From Phallusia fumigata (taxonomy: Eukaryota > Chordata > Ascidiacea > Phlebobranchia > Ascidiidae), in NCBI GenBank assembly GCA_008931825.1, contig QXVZ01016990.1, forward strand, positions 1-39,971: 39,971 bases of DNA, read 5' to 3'. The notes below the pieces were generated by a model that was not told where the DNA came from, made no database searches, and saw nothing but the letters and a program-made list of their open reading frames with translations. Shown here piece by piece: positions 30,735 to 39,971 of the stretch. Position numbers and translations under genes: made by a program. Each line of letters opens with the position of its first letter. Positions within the stretch are counted from its first letter, which is position 1.

Positions 30735-33700
30735 TTAATTGTATTTGCCGTAAATTGTCCTCAAAAACCAGTAACAGGACACAAATCCAACTGTTCCTGA
30801 AATAAAGAATAGAAATGTTGACGCTGAAGGAAAGATGTATCTGCCCAGTCACAGATAGATATCTACACAAAAGCTCAACTGATGGTGAATATGTAACACA
30901 AGCATAGAAATTAGATAAAACAATCAAACACTTTTTGTGTAAATTATACAAACAGCCCAACCTGAATACATGGATTATTCTGTGGAAAAAAACAAATACT
31001 GCTTACCAGTAAATAGAAATAAAATTGTTGCCATGATCGTCGTGATTCCGAAGTAGACAAGAAAAATTGAAAACGTTTTAACTTCTACATTTTTAGTGAA
31101 GAAAAAAATTGCATAAATAAAGAAATAAATGGCAGTGAATCCAGGGGTTAGAAAAGATCGCCACCACCAACGATAATCCTGTAACAAAACCTCTGTTAAA
31201 ATTGTTATTTTAAAACAAAATGTTTGGCATCTTCCAAGATTCCCAACCCTGTGCTTTTTGCATCAAAACAAATTGACAAATGTACAATGGCAGGTTTATC
31301 ACACTTTGATGGTGAAGTGAAAAATGATTGTGACCATTATGAAACCTAGGTTTCAAGAAACAAAAAGAATACAAGTTTTTGGGGAGAATCAAGTGATAAC
31401 AAATATTTTAATTAGCACTTGAACAATTGTCCTAAGTAGTTGGAACGTAACCTATGCCAAAATTGCTGCAAAGCACAAAAATCTTAGTACTTTGTGAGCT
31501 ATATGAAGTAACAAATCAGCAACTCTGCCAATCGTACATCATAAAAATTATTATGTTGCTAACATCCTAATACCAGTTAGACACATTTGAAAAGCATTGA
31601 ATCAAGTCAAAACATTTCCTTACTTCGGCTGTTAAATGCAGGTAGCATAGTAGAATTGCCACAAGTGCACATGCGATGGTGAGGTTGATGGCAGCTACCA
31701 GCACATAACTGAAGTTGTAGTAGTACTGATGGAACCTGGGAATCACTAATGATAAAATTGTGCAGGGAAGCTTGTGTTGAAGATGGACTGGTAAACCCGA
31801 CAAAATACATGTTTCGAAACTAAACATATCATGATCCTGTTAAGTTTTCCCTAACATCCAATGGAACTTAAACTCCAACAAAGAACAAAGCAAAAACATT
31901 TAAGAAACAAGCACAACTGAATGTCTCAACAAATCTCCATTTACGTTGCTGGAACTTCGTAAAGCTGAAGCAATGGCTAACAGTTAGACATTAGTATGAC
32001 ACCTGTGAGTGTATCTTAATTGTAATGTGTTGTTGTCTATTGAATTCACTTTTAATCCATAATACACAATGAATCCAACTTAAATTTCCTATGAAACAGT
32101 TGAATGGATTATCAGAGTTTAGCGCCGTGCTCACCAAATAGAATTTAACACAAAGAATATCTGGATGTAAATGGTTCCGAATGGAAGCATACCGCCCAAG
32201 ATAATTGAAACTATTGGTTTTTTCAGATATGAAGCTTTTGGAATATCTCGTCTTTTTGCATTCACGTAACCAGGGTGGTTTAATTTCTGCAGAAAACAAA
32301 TTATGCGCAGGTTTTAGGATAACTCAGAATTTTAGAGGGCTAACTGGGAAATTTGTGGGGCAAAAAGTTTCAACAAAGAAATCCATACATCATGAAGTCA
32401 TGTTCTACAACTGTGTAAATTTCAACAGAATCAGAAGGTGTTTAATAATTTGACTCATTTTAGGGGGCTACCAGGGTCACCCCTGGGGCTATGGTGTTAA
32501 ATTATTAATTTGATACATCACACTGACATGTTGTACAAACTGTGTGAATTTCATCCAATTCGGACATCGTGTAGTAATTTGACCCATTTTAGGGGGGTAG
32601 CAGGGTAACTCCTGATGCTATGGTGCATGGCCAAGCTGCAGGGGGAGAAAAAAGGGGGGAAGAACAATACGTGTCCCGTTCAGGGAAGGGGACCCATAAC
32701 AAGCAAGAAAAAGGAATAAAAACTAATGTTAAATCTAACGAAAAATTAGGAATCTGCAGGTTTCATGTTGTTCCATTCTTTTTCTTCTGCAATTCAAAAT
32801 CATTTAAACAAAACCATTGTCATCAGTGACCATGACTGAAATTGCTGCCCATGGTTGGAAAAACTTTTAACTGTCTGGTGTCAGAATAAAGCTCAACAAC
32901 AAAACAATCATGTTTCCCACCTCTCTTCTCTGGCCCAAATAGGCTCCAAATAAAATTAGTGGAAGCATGGCACCAATCCAAATCAAGACAACTTGTGCCA
33001 AGATCCCAGGGGAAACGGCCGAAGAACTTGAATGGCCCCAATATATCAGATTCAACACAAAGAAAATCAAGAATATAAACCTAAAAACATAATATTTAGA
33101 TGAACAAAATTTAAGGTTGTTTGTGTTTACTTGTCTCAACCGCATTACAATTTTGAGGAGCATTGAATATTACTTAAGCAGTCACAACTCAGACAATTTA
33201 CTTCCATTCAACGGTGCTTTTTTTATTTAACAATAAAACCATAGGCTTCAGTGGTTTTAATGTGATGCAATTTGGAAGGCTTACCCGGGAATCAACAGCG
33301 AAGTTGCAAGAGCATTTAAAATCCAGTTTTCTCTTTCAAATGCTGAGAAACAGATATTACTTAACAGTTAAGACCAAACTTTGATAGGCACCAATGCTGG
33401 CCGTAAGTTGAAAACGAAACATGTCAACACTGTCAGACTGTTATTGTAAACACTTTACTTCTCTGTACAAAATTCAGTTTTACACGGTCTTAAAGATGCA
33501 AAACAGTGTGTGAAACAGTATTCACACTTTCTTTCCGATATTTTCTACGTTTTGACAAACAGTGATGATGAAAACAGCATTTGTCGAAATGTTTAAAATG
33601 GTTTATGCGCATGTACTGGTTTGTACGTCTTTATTGAGAATAATGTTACTTCAAGACTATTTAGGTTTTGCAACACAATGTTTCTGTCGTCTTCTTATTC

Positions 33701-36700
33701 AGTAACTTAACTTTTCAATTAAGACACACTTATATTAAGATTTGTGAAAACTTACTTTTGTAAAGCCTCGCAGACTTGTAGCCGGCCAAAACTCCAAAAC
33801 ACACAAACAAACTCAATGCAGCTGTTTCCAGTGCTCCCCGATTCGCTGGGGACAAAAAACCCAAAACTCCCAGAAATATGGTGAGAACCGTCGCCCAAAA
33901 TATCTGCAAAAAATATAGATTTGAAACTTGTACAACAGTTCGAAAAAGATTTTTCTTTAAAACATTAACAACAAGTCACAAAGCTGTTTTTTTTTTGAAG
34001 AACATTTAAAATTAAAATTTGTGGTTGCTTGCAATTAGTTTGTTGAGTAAATTCTTTTTTACCTGCAAACCAACCCCGACAAATACTGACAGAATCATCG
34101 GTTTTGAAGGAAATCGAAAAATATCACAACGAATACTTTCCCATGCAGTTTCAACAGGAATAACCTGAAAACAATAAACAAATAACTGATGAGGAATATA
34201 AAATACATGAAAAAAAGATTTGTTATATTGTTGGCATTAAAATGAATTATTTTTACTCAGGTTAGAAAAATTTGATTTACCTGTAGTACCACTGTTACAA
34301 ACAAAACAAGCTATTAAACATATTATGGAATTGTTTAAAAACTTTAAGTGCACCTACTTTCATTTTTATGTTGTCAACAGTCCGATTCTTTAATTTTTTA
34401 AAGTACAATATAAGGAAGGCTGACATAAGAAAAGTGTTGACAACAAATGAATTTATGGAAGAAAACCAGAACAGGTCGTTTTGTTGGTTAAGGTTGAAAA
34501 TGTATTCCCATCTGTTGGACCACAGAATATTGTTTTCTTGCTGAAAAAAACACAAAAATATTAAGCCTAAGCGAACACAAAACCATGGGTAACCCACAGT
34601 TACTCCTAAAAGAATACAATTTAAACCACAGTTACCCATGAAGAATATTTTTTAACCAACAGTTACCCATGAACAGTATTTTTAACCCACAGTGACCCAT
34701 AGAAGGATATTGTTAACCTACAGTTACACTAAACAGTGTAGCTTTTTGATGGTACTAAAGTTTTATACTTACATTCACCGAAGTTACTCCCTATAAATAT
34801 GGTAACCAACTGGAAATCCTTTAAGCACTTGATCAACCCATCTTAACCCCACCAAGCATACGCTAAGCTCCAACAATCAAATAATATTCCAAAATTATTA
34901 ACCAATAAATCTTACCACAAAATGAATGCTATATGTGTAGCTGACATTAATTTCTTTTTCAGATTTGCGAGGAATAGCAAGTGGTGCTCCATTGCAACCA
35001 GGCCCAGAGATGCTACATAAATAAGTTGTTTTAAAAAATCGTATGTTAAGATATTTTAATCAGACAATCTGTTTTTTTAGGTGTATATTCATGCATGCAC
35101 ACAATTAAAACTTGGCGTTTTGAATCATAGATTTGTTTCTGCCTAAACAGTACAATTTCTTGTAGGTGGGCAATTTGTAGGAGGCTGGGGGTCTTGGTTG
35201 GTCGGATTTCGCCTGCAGGTCACAATGTATTATAACTGTGATGCAACAGAAAGCAAAACTTTCAGGGAAAAACCTTTTTTGTGTTAAACCCTAATTACCA
35301 GCAGGTAAGGTTGTCTAAAAACACACTAGGGACCCTGTGTGGGATTTATTGTCTGTACCTTCTAAATTGAAGTGTAGCTTTCACCAATCTACTCATTCCT
35401 TCATCACCTTCATGATAATGTATCGCGATGTCCACATGGTTAAAAAGATAGAAGGTATCTTCTTTGCTTCCTTCAAATATGAGAACACGAAAAAGCATAA
35501 CAAGTCAGGTCTGCTTGATGCACAGTACCTAGGGTTTGCTTGTGGTTTGTTGTTTGGGAATTGAAAAAAGATTAGAAAAAGTGGTTAATACTCTGCTGGT
35601 ATCAGGCGAAGTACAAAGCATGTTTGTAGTGTTTTGTGACCAATTTTCTGTTATTCAATAATAAATCAAAATCAACATTTTCAACATACACTTATCACAC
35701 AAGCCCCGATTGCTCTTCCGTCCTCTTTCACGTAACAGCCAATAGAAAAACTTGGGGTGCAGAACTGTGTCGACCCTATAGTTTCATAACACCATGAAAC
35801 CGGCATGTTGTCAATAATCCTGCAACACAATCAAGTGTCAAAATAAACCGATTCGTCATGTATAGCCTAACATGCTCTTACACAAAGTCCCACAACAGAA
35901 ATTTAACACATAAAACACAATATCCATTAAATGTGCCTTTCCTAAGCTTTAGCAATTAAGCACTGATGACAAAAAAGTCAATATTTGTGTCTCTAGTATT
36001 TTCTATTTTTATCAATGCAACATATACTTAAGCACAATGCAGTGGATAACCAGCATTTTACCTCAAACTTCAAAGGTTTGAAATTGTGCTGGCATAAAAT
36101 TTGTAATTCAGTTAAGTTTTAGATAATAATTTAGACCAGAAACCAGAGACCTTTTGCTAAAAACCAATTTCTTAGGGTGTCCTTACTTTTAGAAAACTAT
36201 AAATCCCAAAATATTGGATATGTTGCATTTTCACTACAGATGTTAAGGCATGCAAAAAAGGACGGAATCAATTTAAATGACAAGCACTATAAAATAAAAT
36301 TCTTTTACCACCAATGTTGATAGGAATATAAAATTCCCTGTTTCAGGAACTCGAGCCTGTGATCAGTAGAATTGTAACTTCGTCGACAAACTTCACAGCA
36401 TCCTTCATATTTATTGAAAGAAAACTGTAACAAATAAGTCTAAGGTGATATTCAAACAACCTTGTGTCCTCACTTTTTTGCAAGTTGTGGAAACAACTGT
36501 GGCATGCTGCAAAACTGTTTTAGGCAAGCTTGGCCCATACTTTCTTGGCCACAATATGCTAAAAGGTAACATAAAGTTCATCACAAAAGTTTTCAAGTTT
36601 GTCATTTGTACAGAATAGAATATGGGAATGTATATATAATGACTTTTTGATGGAGAATGGTTTGTTTTTGTTTTTTTAATTTTTTTCCTCAGTTGACAGA

Positions 36701-38076
36701 ACAACTAGGGTTCCCTCCCGGGAATGTTTCGGCAAAATTACGTTCCCAAATCCTGGGAATTTTGTTTTTAATTCCCTGGAATATAGCAACAACGCCAAAC
36801 TAACTTAGAAGCAGTTACTTTTTTTTATTCACTTTAAACCATTACAAATTGAAAAAATTATACCCTTTCATGTATTTTTTTGTTAACATTGACGTTAATT
36901 GTCACTTGCGTAGCTTTAGTTTTTCTTCTAAAATACACAAGTGCGACAATTAGCAGATGAAAAAGTCCAATTTATTCTTGAAAATTAATGTAAATTTTAG
37001 TGGGCTTGTAGTATTGCAAAAGTGATGCTACGCAACAAAACCTGCTGAATTAGATGTTTTTAGCTGACAAAAACTAATTTTGGTCATGGCAATGAAGTAA
37101 TTAGGCATGAAAAAATCGGCAAATTATTTTGTCGGGATTCCGGGAAATTTGTTTTTTATTTCCCGAATCCCAGAAAAAAGGGGGAATAGAGAAACCCTAT
37201 GCTCACTGTGTGAGTCCACTGTTGGGCTACCTGATAAGTTTCCCCAGGAGTTGTGAAAGTGTTTAGAAAAATGTAGTAATACTCCATTATAAAGCTGAAG
37301 ATTGATAGACTATAGTTTGAGGTTTAAAATTTACTTTGTAAGGTGATGTTTTTATCCTCTCTCCAAATAGTTCTTGTCCGAGATTTTCCTTGACAGGTTT
37401 TAAGCCCCTTCCACAGAAATCAAAAGAATTGTAGTCATAGGAAAATTGGCCAGTGCTTGATGTAAGACGGTTGACTAACAATTCGATGGATGTCTGCAAA
37501 AATAACAATTAAGCTATGCACCACATTATTTCATTCATTCATTTTTCATTCACTCATATAGAACTGTTTGAATGCCACTGTTGGGATTGATGGTTCAAAT
37601 CCCAGCTCTCTTGTGGTTTCCTACCCGATAACTTTGAACTATAACCCAGTGGAATTAGTTGTCGAAAAATACATGAAATAAGTTGAAGAAGTAAACAATG
37701 GTTTTCTGTTAACTATAAAAAATATCTCCTTTCCCGCCATAGGTTTTTTTTGGCAATGTATGGAAATTTTAAGACACTACGTCGCTAGGTTAAAAAATCG
37801 TCTTCTGTTGCTGATTTGTATCTACAATTTATTATATCAGTGAGAAGTAAATAATTTAAACTTGTTGGTTTATTCAAAGTGAGTTGTCAAATTGTTTGTA
37901 CTGTTTAACTAACAAATAAACAAAACATGAAAAAACTATATGACACAAACTAAACATTCTACCTTGCAATTTTTGTTGGTTCCATTTACACAGTAATTCT
38001 GCGGCGCCAATCCAGGTAAGTAAAATGCACGGCAAGAAGAAACCAGCATTAAAACCAGGACAATGTCCAATAACAT
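30735..38076 (-). CDS. TM9SF2: Transmembrane 9 superfamily member 2-like (nonaspanin)
   Basis: Nonaspanins are nine-pass Golgi/endosomal proteins. Fifteen exons, in transcription order: 37963-38076, 37335-37493, 36309-36424, 35692-35819, 35359-35470, 34916-35012, 34358-34540, 34063-34164, 33756-33903, 33285-33342, 32921-33080, 32135-32286, 31624-31735, 31007-31178, 30735-30796. They total 624 residues (human TM9SF2 663) with consistent phases. A signal peptide ends before FYLPGLAPQNYC. Family landmarks follow in order: ENLGQELFGERI, TSPYK, IIDNMPVSWCY, IGCYV, FNHVDI, WEYIFNL, CDIFRFPSKPMILSVF, GFLSPANRGAL, YKSARLYK, FGAYLGQRRE, ILGGMLPFGTIYIQIFFVLN, AEDYRWWWRSFLTPGF and FLFTGTVGF. The family loop RTNQIPRQIPEQ is replaced by a divergent VNAKRRDIPKA. 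The C-terminus is KYN rather than the usual K-x-D/E. The junction of exons 4 and 5 (donor GTGTAT at 35690-35691, acceptor AAG at 35471) is the least certain. Confidence 0.93.
32388..32630 (+). repeat. Two-copy tandem repeat of about 130 bp in TM9SF2 intron 11
   Basis: Two diverged copies of about 110 bases start near 32388 and 32520. Shared blocks include AACTGTGT(A/G)(A/T)A-TTTCA, TAATTTGAC(T/C)CATTTTAGG and GCTATGGTG. The second copy is followed by a purine-rich stretch. No coding potential is evident. Confidence 0.55.
34589..34740 (+). repeat. Minisatellite of about 31-36 bp units in TM9SF2 intron 6
   Basis: About five imperfect units, each built around AAC(C/A)(C/A/T)ACAGT(T/G)AC(C/T)C and an AT-rich tail such as ATGAACAGTATTTTT. 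The array lies wholly inside the intron between exons 34916-35012 and 34358-34540. Unit boundaries were placed by eye. Confidence 0.6.
37555..37690 (+). mobile_element. Decayed copy of the SINE-like element
   Basis: Contains a B-box-like GGTTCAAATCC at 37584-37594, then CTCTTGTGGTTTCCTACCC and AACCCAGTGGAATTAGTTG. These align loosely with the copy at 29919-30085. It lies in TM9SF2 intron 1. The A box is not recognisable. Confidence 0.4.
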
Positions 38077-38705
38077 TTTTCCCAACAAATATAATGCGAT
38101 GTTGTGATTAACTAATATGTGTAAGCAGGGATTTTAAACAACAATTATTTTCATGAAATTTAATATTAATTAGTATTCTTCGTTAACGCTGATAAAACAA
38201 TACTTTTTGAGAAAACGCGTTTTTCCACACAAGTGGTCTGCAGGGAATTCCCCTTTGCGACTTCTATTTTCACTTGAATTGATGTTTAGTCGACGCAAAT
38301 AAAGACAAACACAAAAGTTTTTATTTTGAAAAAAACATTCTTAATCTGATAGACATATCAACAACAATTTCAAATGACGATTACAAAATATTCGATTTGT
38401 GTTGTTTTAGCTGATTTTTTTGACTATTTAGGAATAGGCTTGAAAATATTTTTCTGCATGTTTGGCGATTTTTGTTGAAATTGAAAGCTGTAGCCATAGC
38501 GCAAACAAAAAATAGATGAAAGGCAAGAAAGTTGAAGCAACATTTTACTGTAACACTCATATGGCAGTTTTAATTATGGGTGATTAATTAGGCAAAATTT
38601 TCATTATTACATTGAACAAAATCACATTCTCCACAGGATTTGAACCCACGACCCTCGGACTCTTTCAGGAACTTCTCGCGTCCATTTTGTCATAGTTCTG
38701 TGACG
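38077..38705. other. Intergenic region between TM9SF2-like and Kelch genes
   Basis: About 630 AT-rich bases. Read on the minus strand, an AATAAA (plus-strand TTTATT at 38320-38325) could end the Kelch transcript. A reversed B-box-like GGGTTCAAATCC lies near 38636-38647, possibly another tRNA-derived remnant. The proximal side should contain the TM9SF2 promoter. No exon is supportable. Confidence 0.45.
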
Positions 38706-39438
38706 TCATAAGTAGGCCACAATGGGCGAGTATAAGAATTGTTCGTTTGTTTCGAAGTCGACAATCCATTCATCTTGTGTGACGTCATAAACCTCAATTG
38801 TGCTGTGGGTTTTGTCTCTGTCGGCACTGTAAAGTAGAGGATAAAATAAGTAAACATGAAAAAATCTTCAAAAAAATATATTTGGTTCACAGATTGGCTA
38901 AATTTTTTATCTCACCCTCCAACGACGTAAATCTTTCCTCCCAGTGCGCATGCGCGTGAGCCCCTCCGTTTGTTGTTCATAGATGCAACAGGCAGCCACT
39001 TATTGGCGCTGTGATCATATTTTTCCACTGTTTCCAGGGGGGTCCTCTTGTACCCCTCACTATCTCCACCTAGCGATAAAAGTTTGAAATGATTTAAGAC
39101 GAGGAAAGTATTTTGAACTTTGGATCAAAACAGATGTTAGCAAATAACTTTTTCTTTTTCAAAGGAAACATTTAAAGGTGTTTGGAAAAAATAATCATAG
39201 TGCCAGAATGTAACTTTCAAGATAACATAGTTTGAAACAAGCCGGAGTTTGGGAATACAAAACCGAAGCGAAAACGAACCAATGGCGTAAATTTGTTCGT
39301 CCACCACCGCTGCGCTCATCCAACGACGTCTTGACGTCATAGGAGCTATGGCGCGCCACCTGCCGGATCGTGGATCGAAGCTTTCGACGAGTTCAAGAGG
39401 TCGAACACGGTTGTGACCACCCAGCACAAACACACAAC
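38706..39438 (-). CDS. Kelch-repeat protein (KLHL-type), C-terminal exons, partial
   Basis: Kelch beta-propellers of this kind usually serve as substrate-binding modules of cullin-3 ubiquitin ligases when joined to BTB and BACK domains; those domains would lie upstream and are not seen. Three exons, in transcription order: 39280-39438, 38916-39069 and 38706-38826, with phases 1, 1, 2 and a TGA at 38708-38706. Each carries Kelch signatures. The first has FVLGGHNRVRPLELVESFDP, then RWRAIAPMTSRRRWMSAAVV and QIYAIGG. The second has LETVEKYDHSANKWLPVASM, then RGSRACALGGKIYVVGG. The third has STIEVYDVTQDEWIVDF and closes the last blade. The exon-per-blade layout and the GG doublets are typical. The specific KLHL subfamily cannot be told from this fragment. 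The 5' part probably continues beyond 39971. Confidence 0.87.
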
Positions 39439-39971
39439 CTGGAAATAAACAGGAAAGTTGTGGCCGATTTGAAGCAAGCAGGATTTTTGTGATTCCACCA
39501 ACCGAGTAAATAAACAAAATCATGGAAAAAGAATTACAGTTTGAGCTTTGACCCGAATAGAGCTGTGACGATACATAAAGTTCTATTTATTTGTTGTTAC
39601 ATTAAACACAACTGTTTAAGCCTAGACTAGCTTCCTAACCAATTTGATGAGTCTAGGGGAAGGATTTGCACTTTGTAGTCAAGGTAAGCATGATAAATAA
39701 AGTAATTATTTTAGATACACCAGTGTTTCGTTTTAATATTACTTTATATCACTCTATGTCTAGGAGTAGAGAAATGAAAAGTTCCAAAATAAGCAAATCA
39801 AATAAGGTTGGGAATCACTGGTTTAGACTTTACTTGCGACCAACCGTCAAGTCTTGATTCTTACGTTGTTTAATCTTTAGTAATTATTTTTATTGTCCTT
39901 ACTTTGTTATATTTTTATTAAGAAAGATTGCAAAACTTGTTAGTTGGCAAACAAGCGGTTTATAAAAGCCA
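39439..39971 (-). other. Probable intron of the Kelch gene
   Basis: The acceptor for the exon at 39280-39438 is the CAG at 39439-39441, so sequence to its right is intronic at least at first. I see no further Kelch blade with GG or W motifs on the minus strand up to the window end. The next exon is probably outside. Confidence 0.45.

Noticed and set aside
38701..39340. Several TGACGTCA/CRE-like sites in the Kelch region
   Set aside because: They fall in coding sequence (for example YDVT) or at the stop codon and are explained by codon content, so there is no independent evidence of regulation.
1..39971. CRISPR array, prophage or bacterial operon
   Set aside because: Introns, poly(A) signals and animal protein families show this is nuclear animal DNA. 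No regular repeat-spacer array is present.

Overview
This is eukaryotic DNA, almost certainly from an ascidian tunicate, probably Ciona (C. savignyi is my guess; that is inference). The window is AT-rich, with many short exons, GT-AG introns of roughly 60 to 2,000 bp, chordate-type proteins and acceptor-like AGs just upstream of several start codons, as expected if spliced-leader trans-splicing is used. Nine single-N joins are present. Most are flanked by near-identical copies of the same stretch, which looks like two polymorphic haplotypes stitched end to end rather than real duplication.

Layout, left to right. (1) 275-1331, minus: N-terminal exons of BTAF1 (Mot1-type TBP-removing ATPase), running off the left edge. 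(2) 2264-5972 and 8375-15254, plus: two tandem genes for single-pass receptors with matching exon order and phases. Each has a signal peptide, a C-type-lectin-like domain, two thrombospondin-type-1 modules, one transmembrane helix and a tyrosine-rich tail. The first tail has a CD28-like YVNM, a second YxxM and one ITIM-like site. The second is long, with ten YxxM/YxxPhi-type sites including a perfect ITAM (YDNL-x6-YSSL). (3) 16269-18416, plus: MRPL9, mitochondrial ribosomal protein bL9m. (4) 20807-25788, minus: INPP5K-like inositol polyphosphate 5-phosphatase with SKICH domain. (5) 27970-28866, minus: DNAJB6/DNAJB2-type J-protein in one coding exon, with a ubiquitin-interacting motif at its C-terminus. 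(6) 30735-38076, minus: TM9SF2-like nonaspanin in 15 exons. (7) 38706-39438, minus: last three coding exons of a Kelch (KLHL-type) gene that probably continues past the right edge.

The housekeeping genes have no obvious functional link to each other. The unusual part is the receptor pair. The two genes share architecture and intron phases, so they come from one duplication, but their tails have diverged into what reads as a PI3K/Grb2/ITIM type and an ITAM type. That is the logic of paired immune receptors, built here on a lectin plus TSP1 ectodomain. I know of no described receptor with this combination, though I could not search.

The non-coding space holds a tRNA-derived SINE-like family (two good copies, one decayed), an intronic minisatellite, an intronic tandem repeat, a short hairpin and the haplotype-join duplications. 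All exon boundaries were read by eye from splice sites, reading-frame phase and family knowledge. No alignment or expression data were available.
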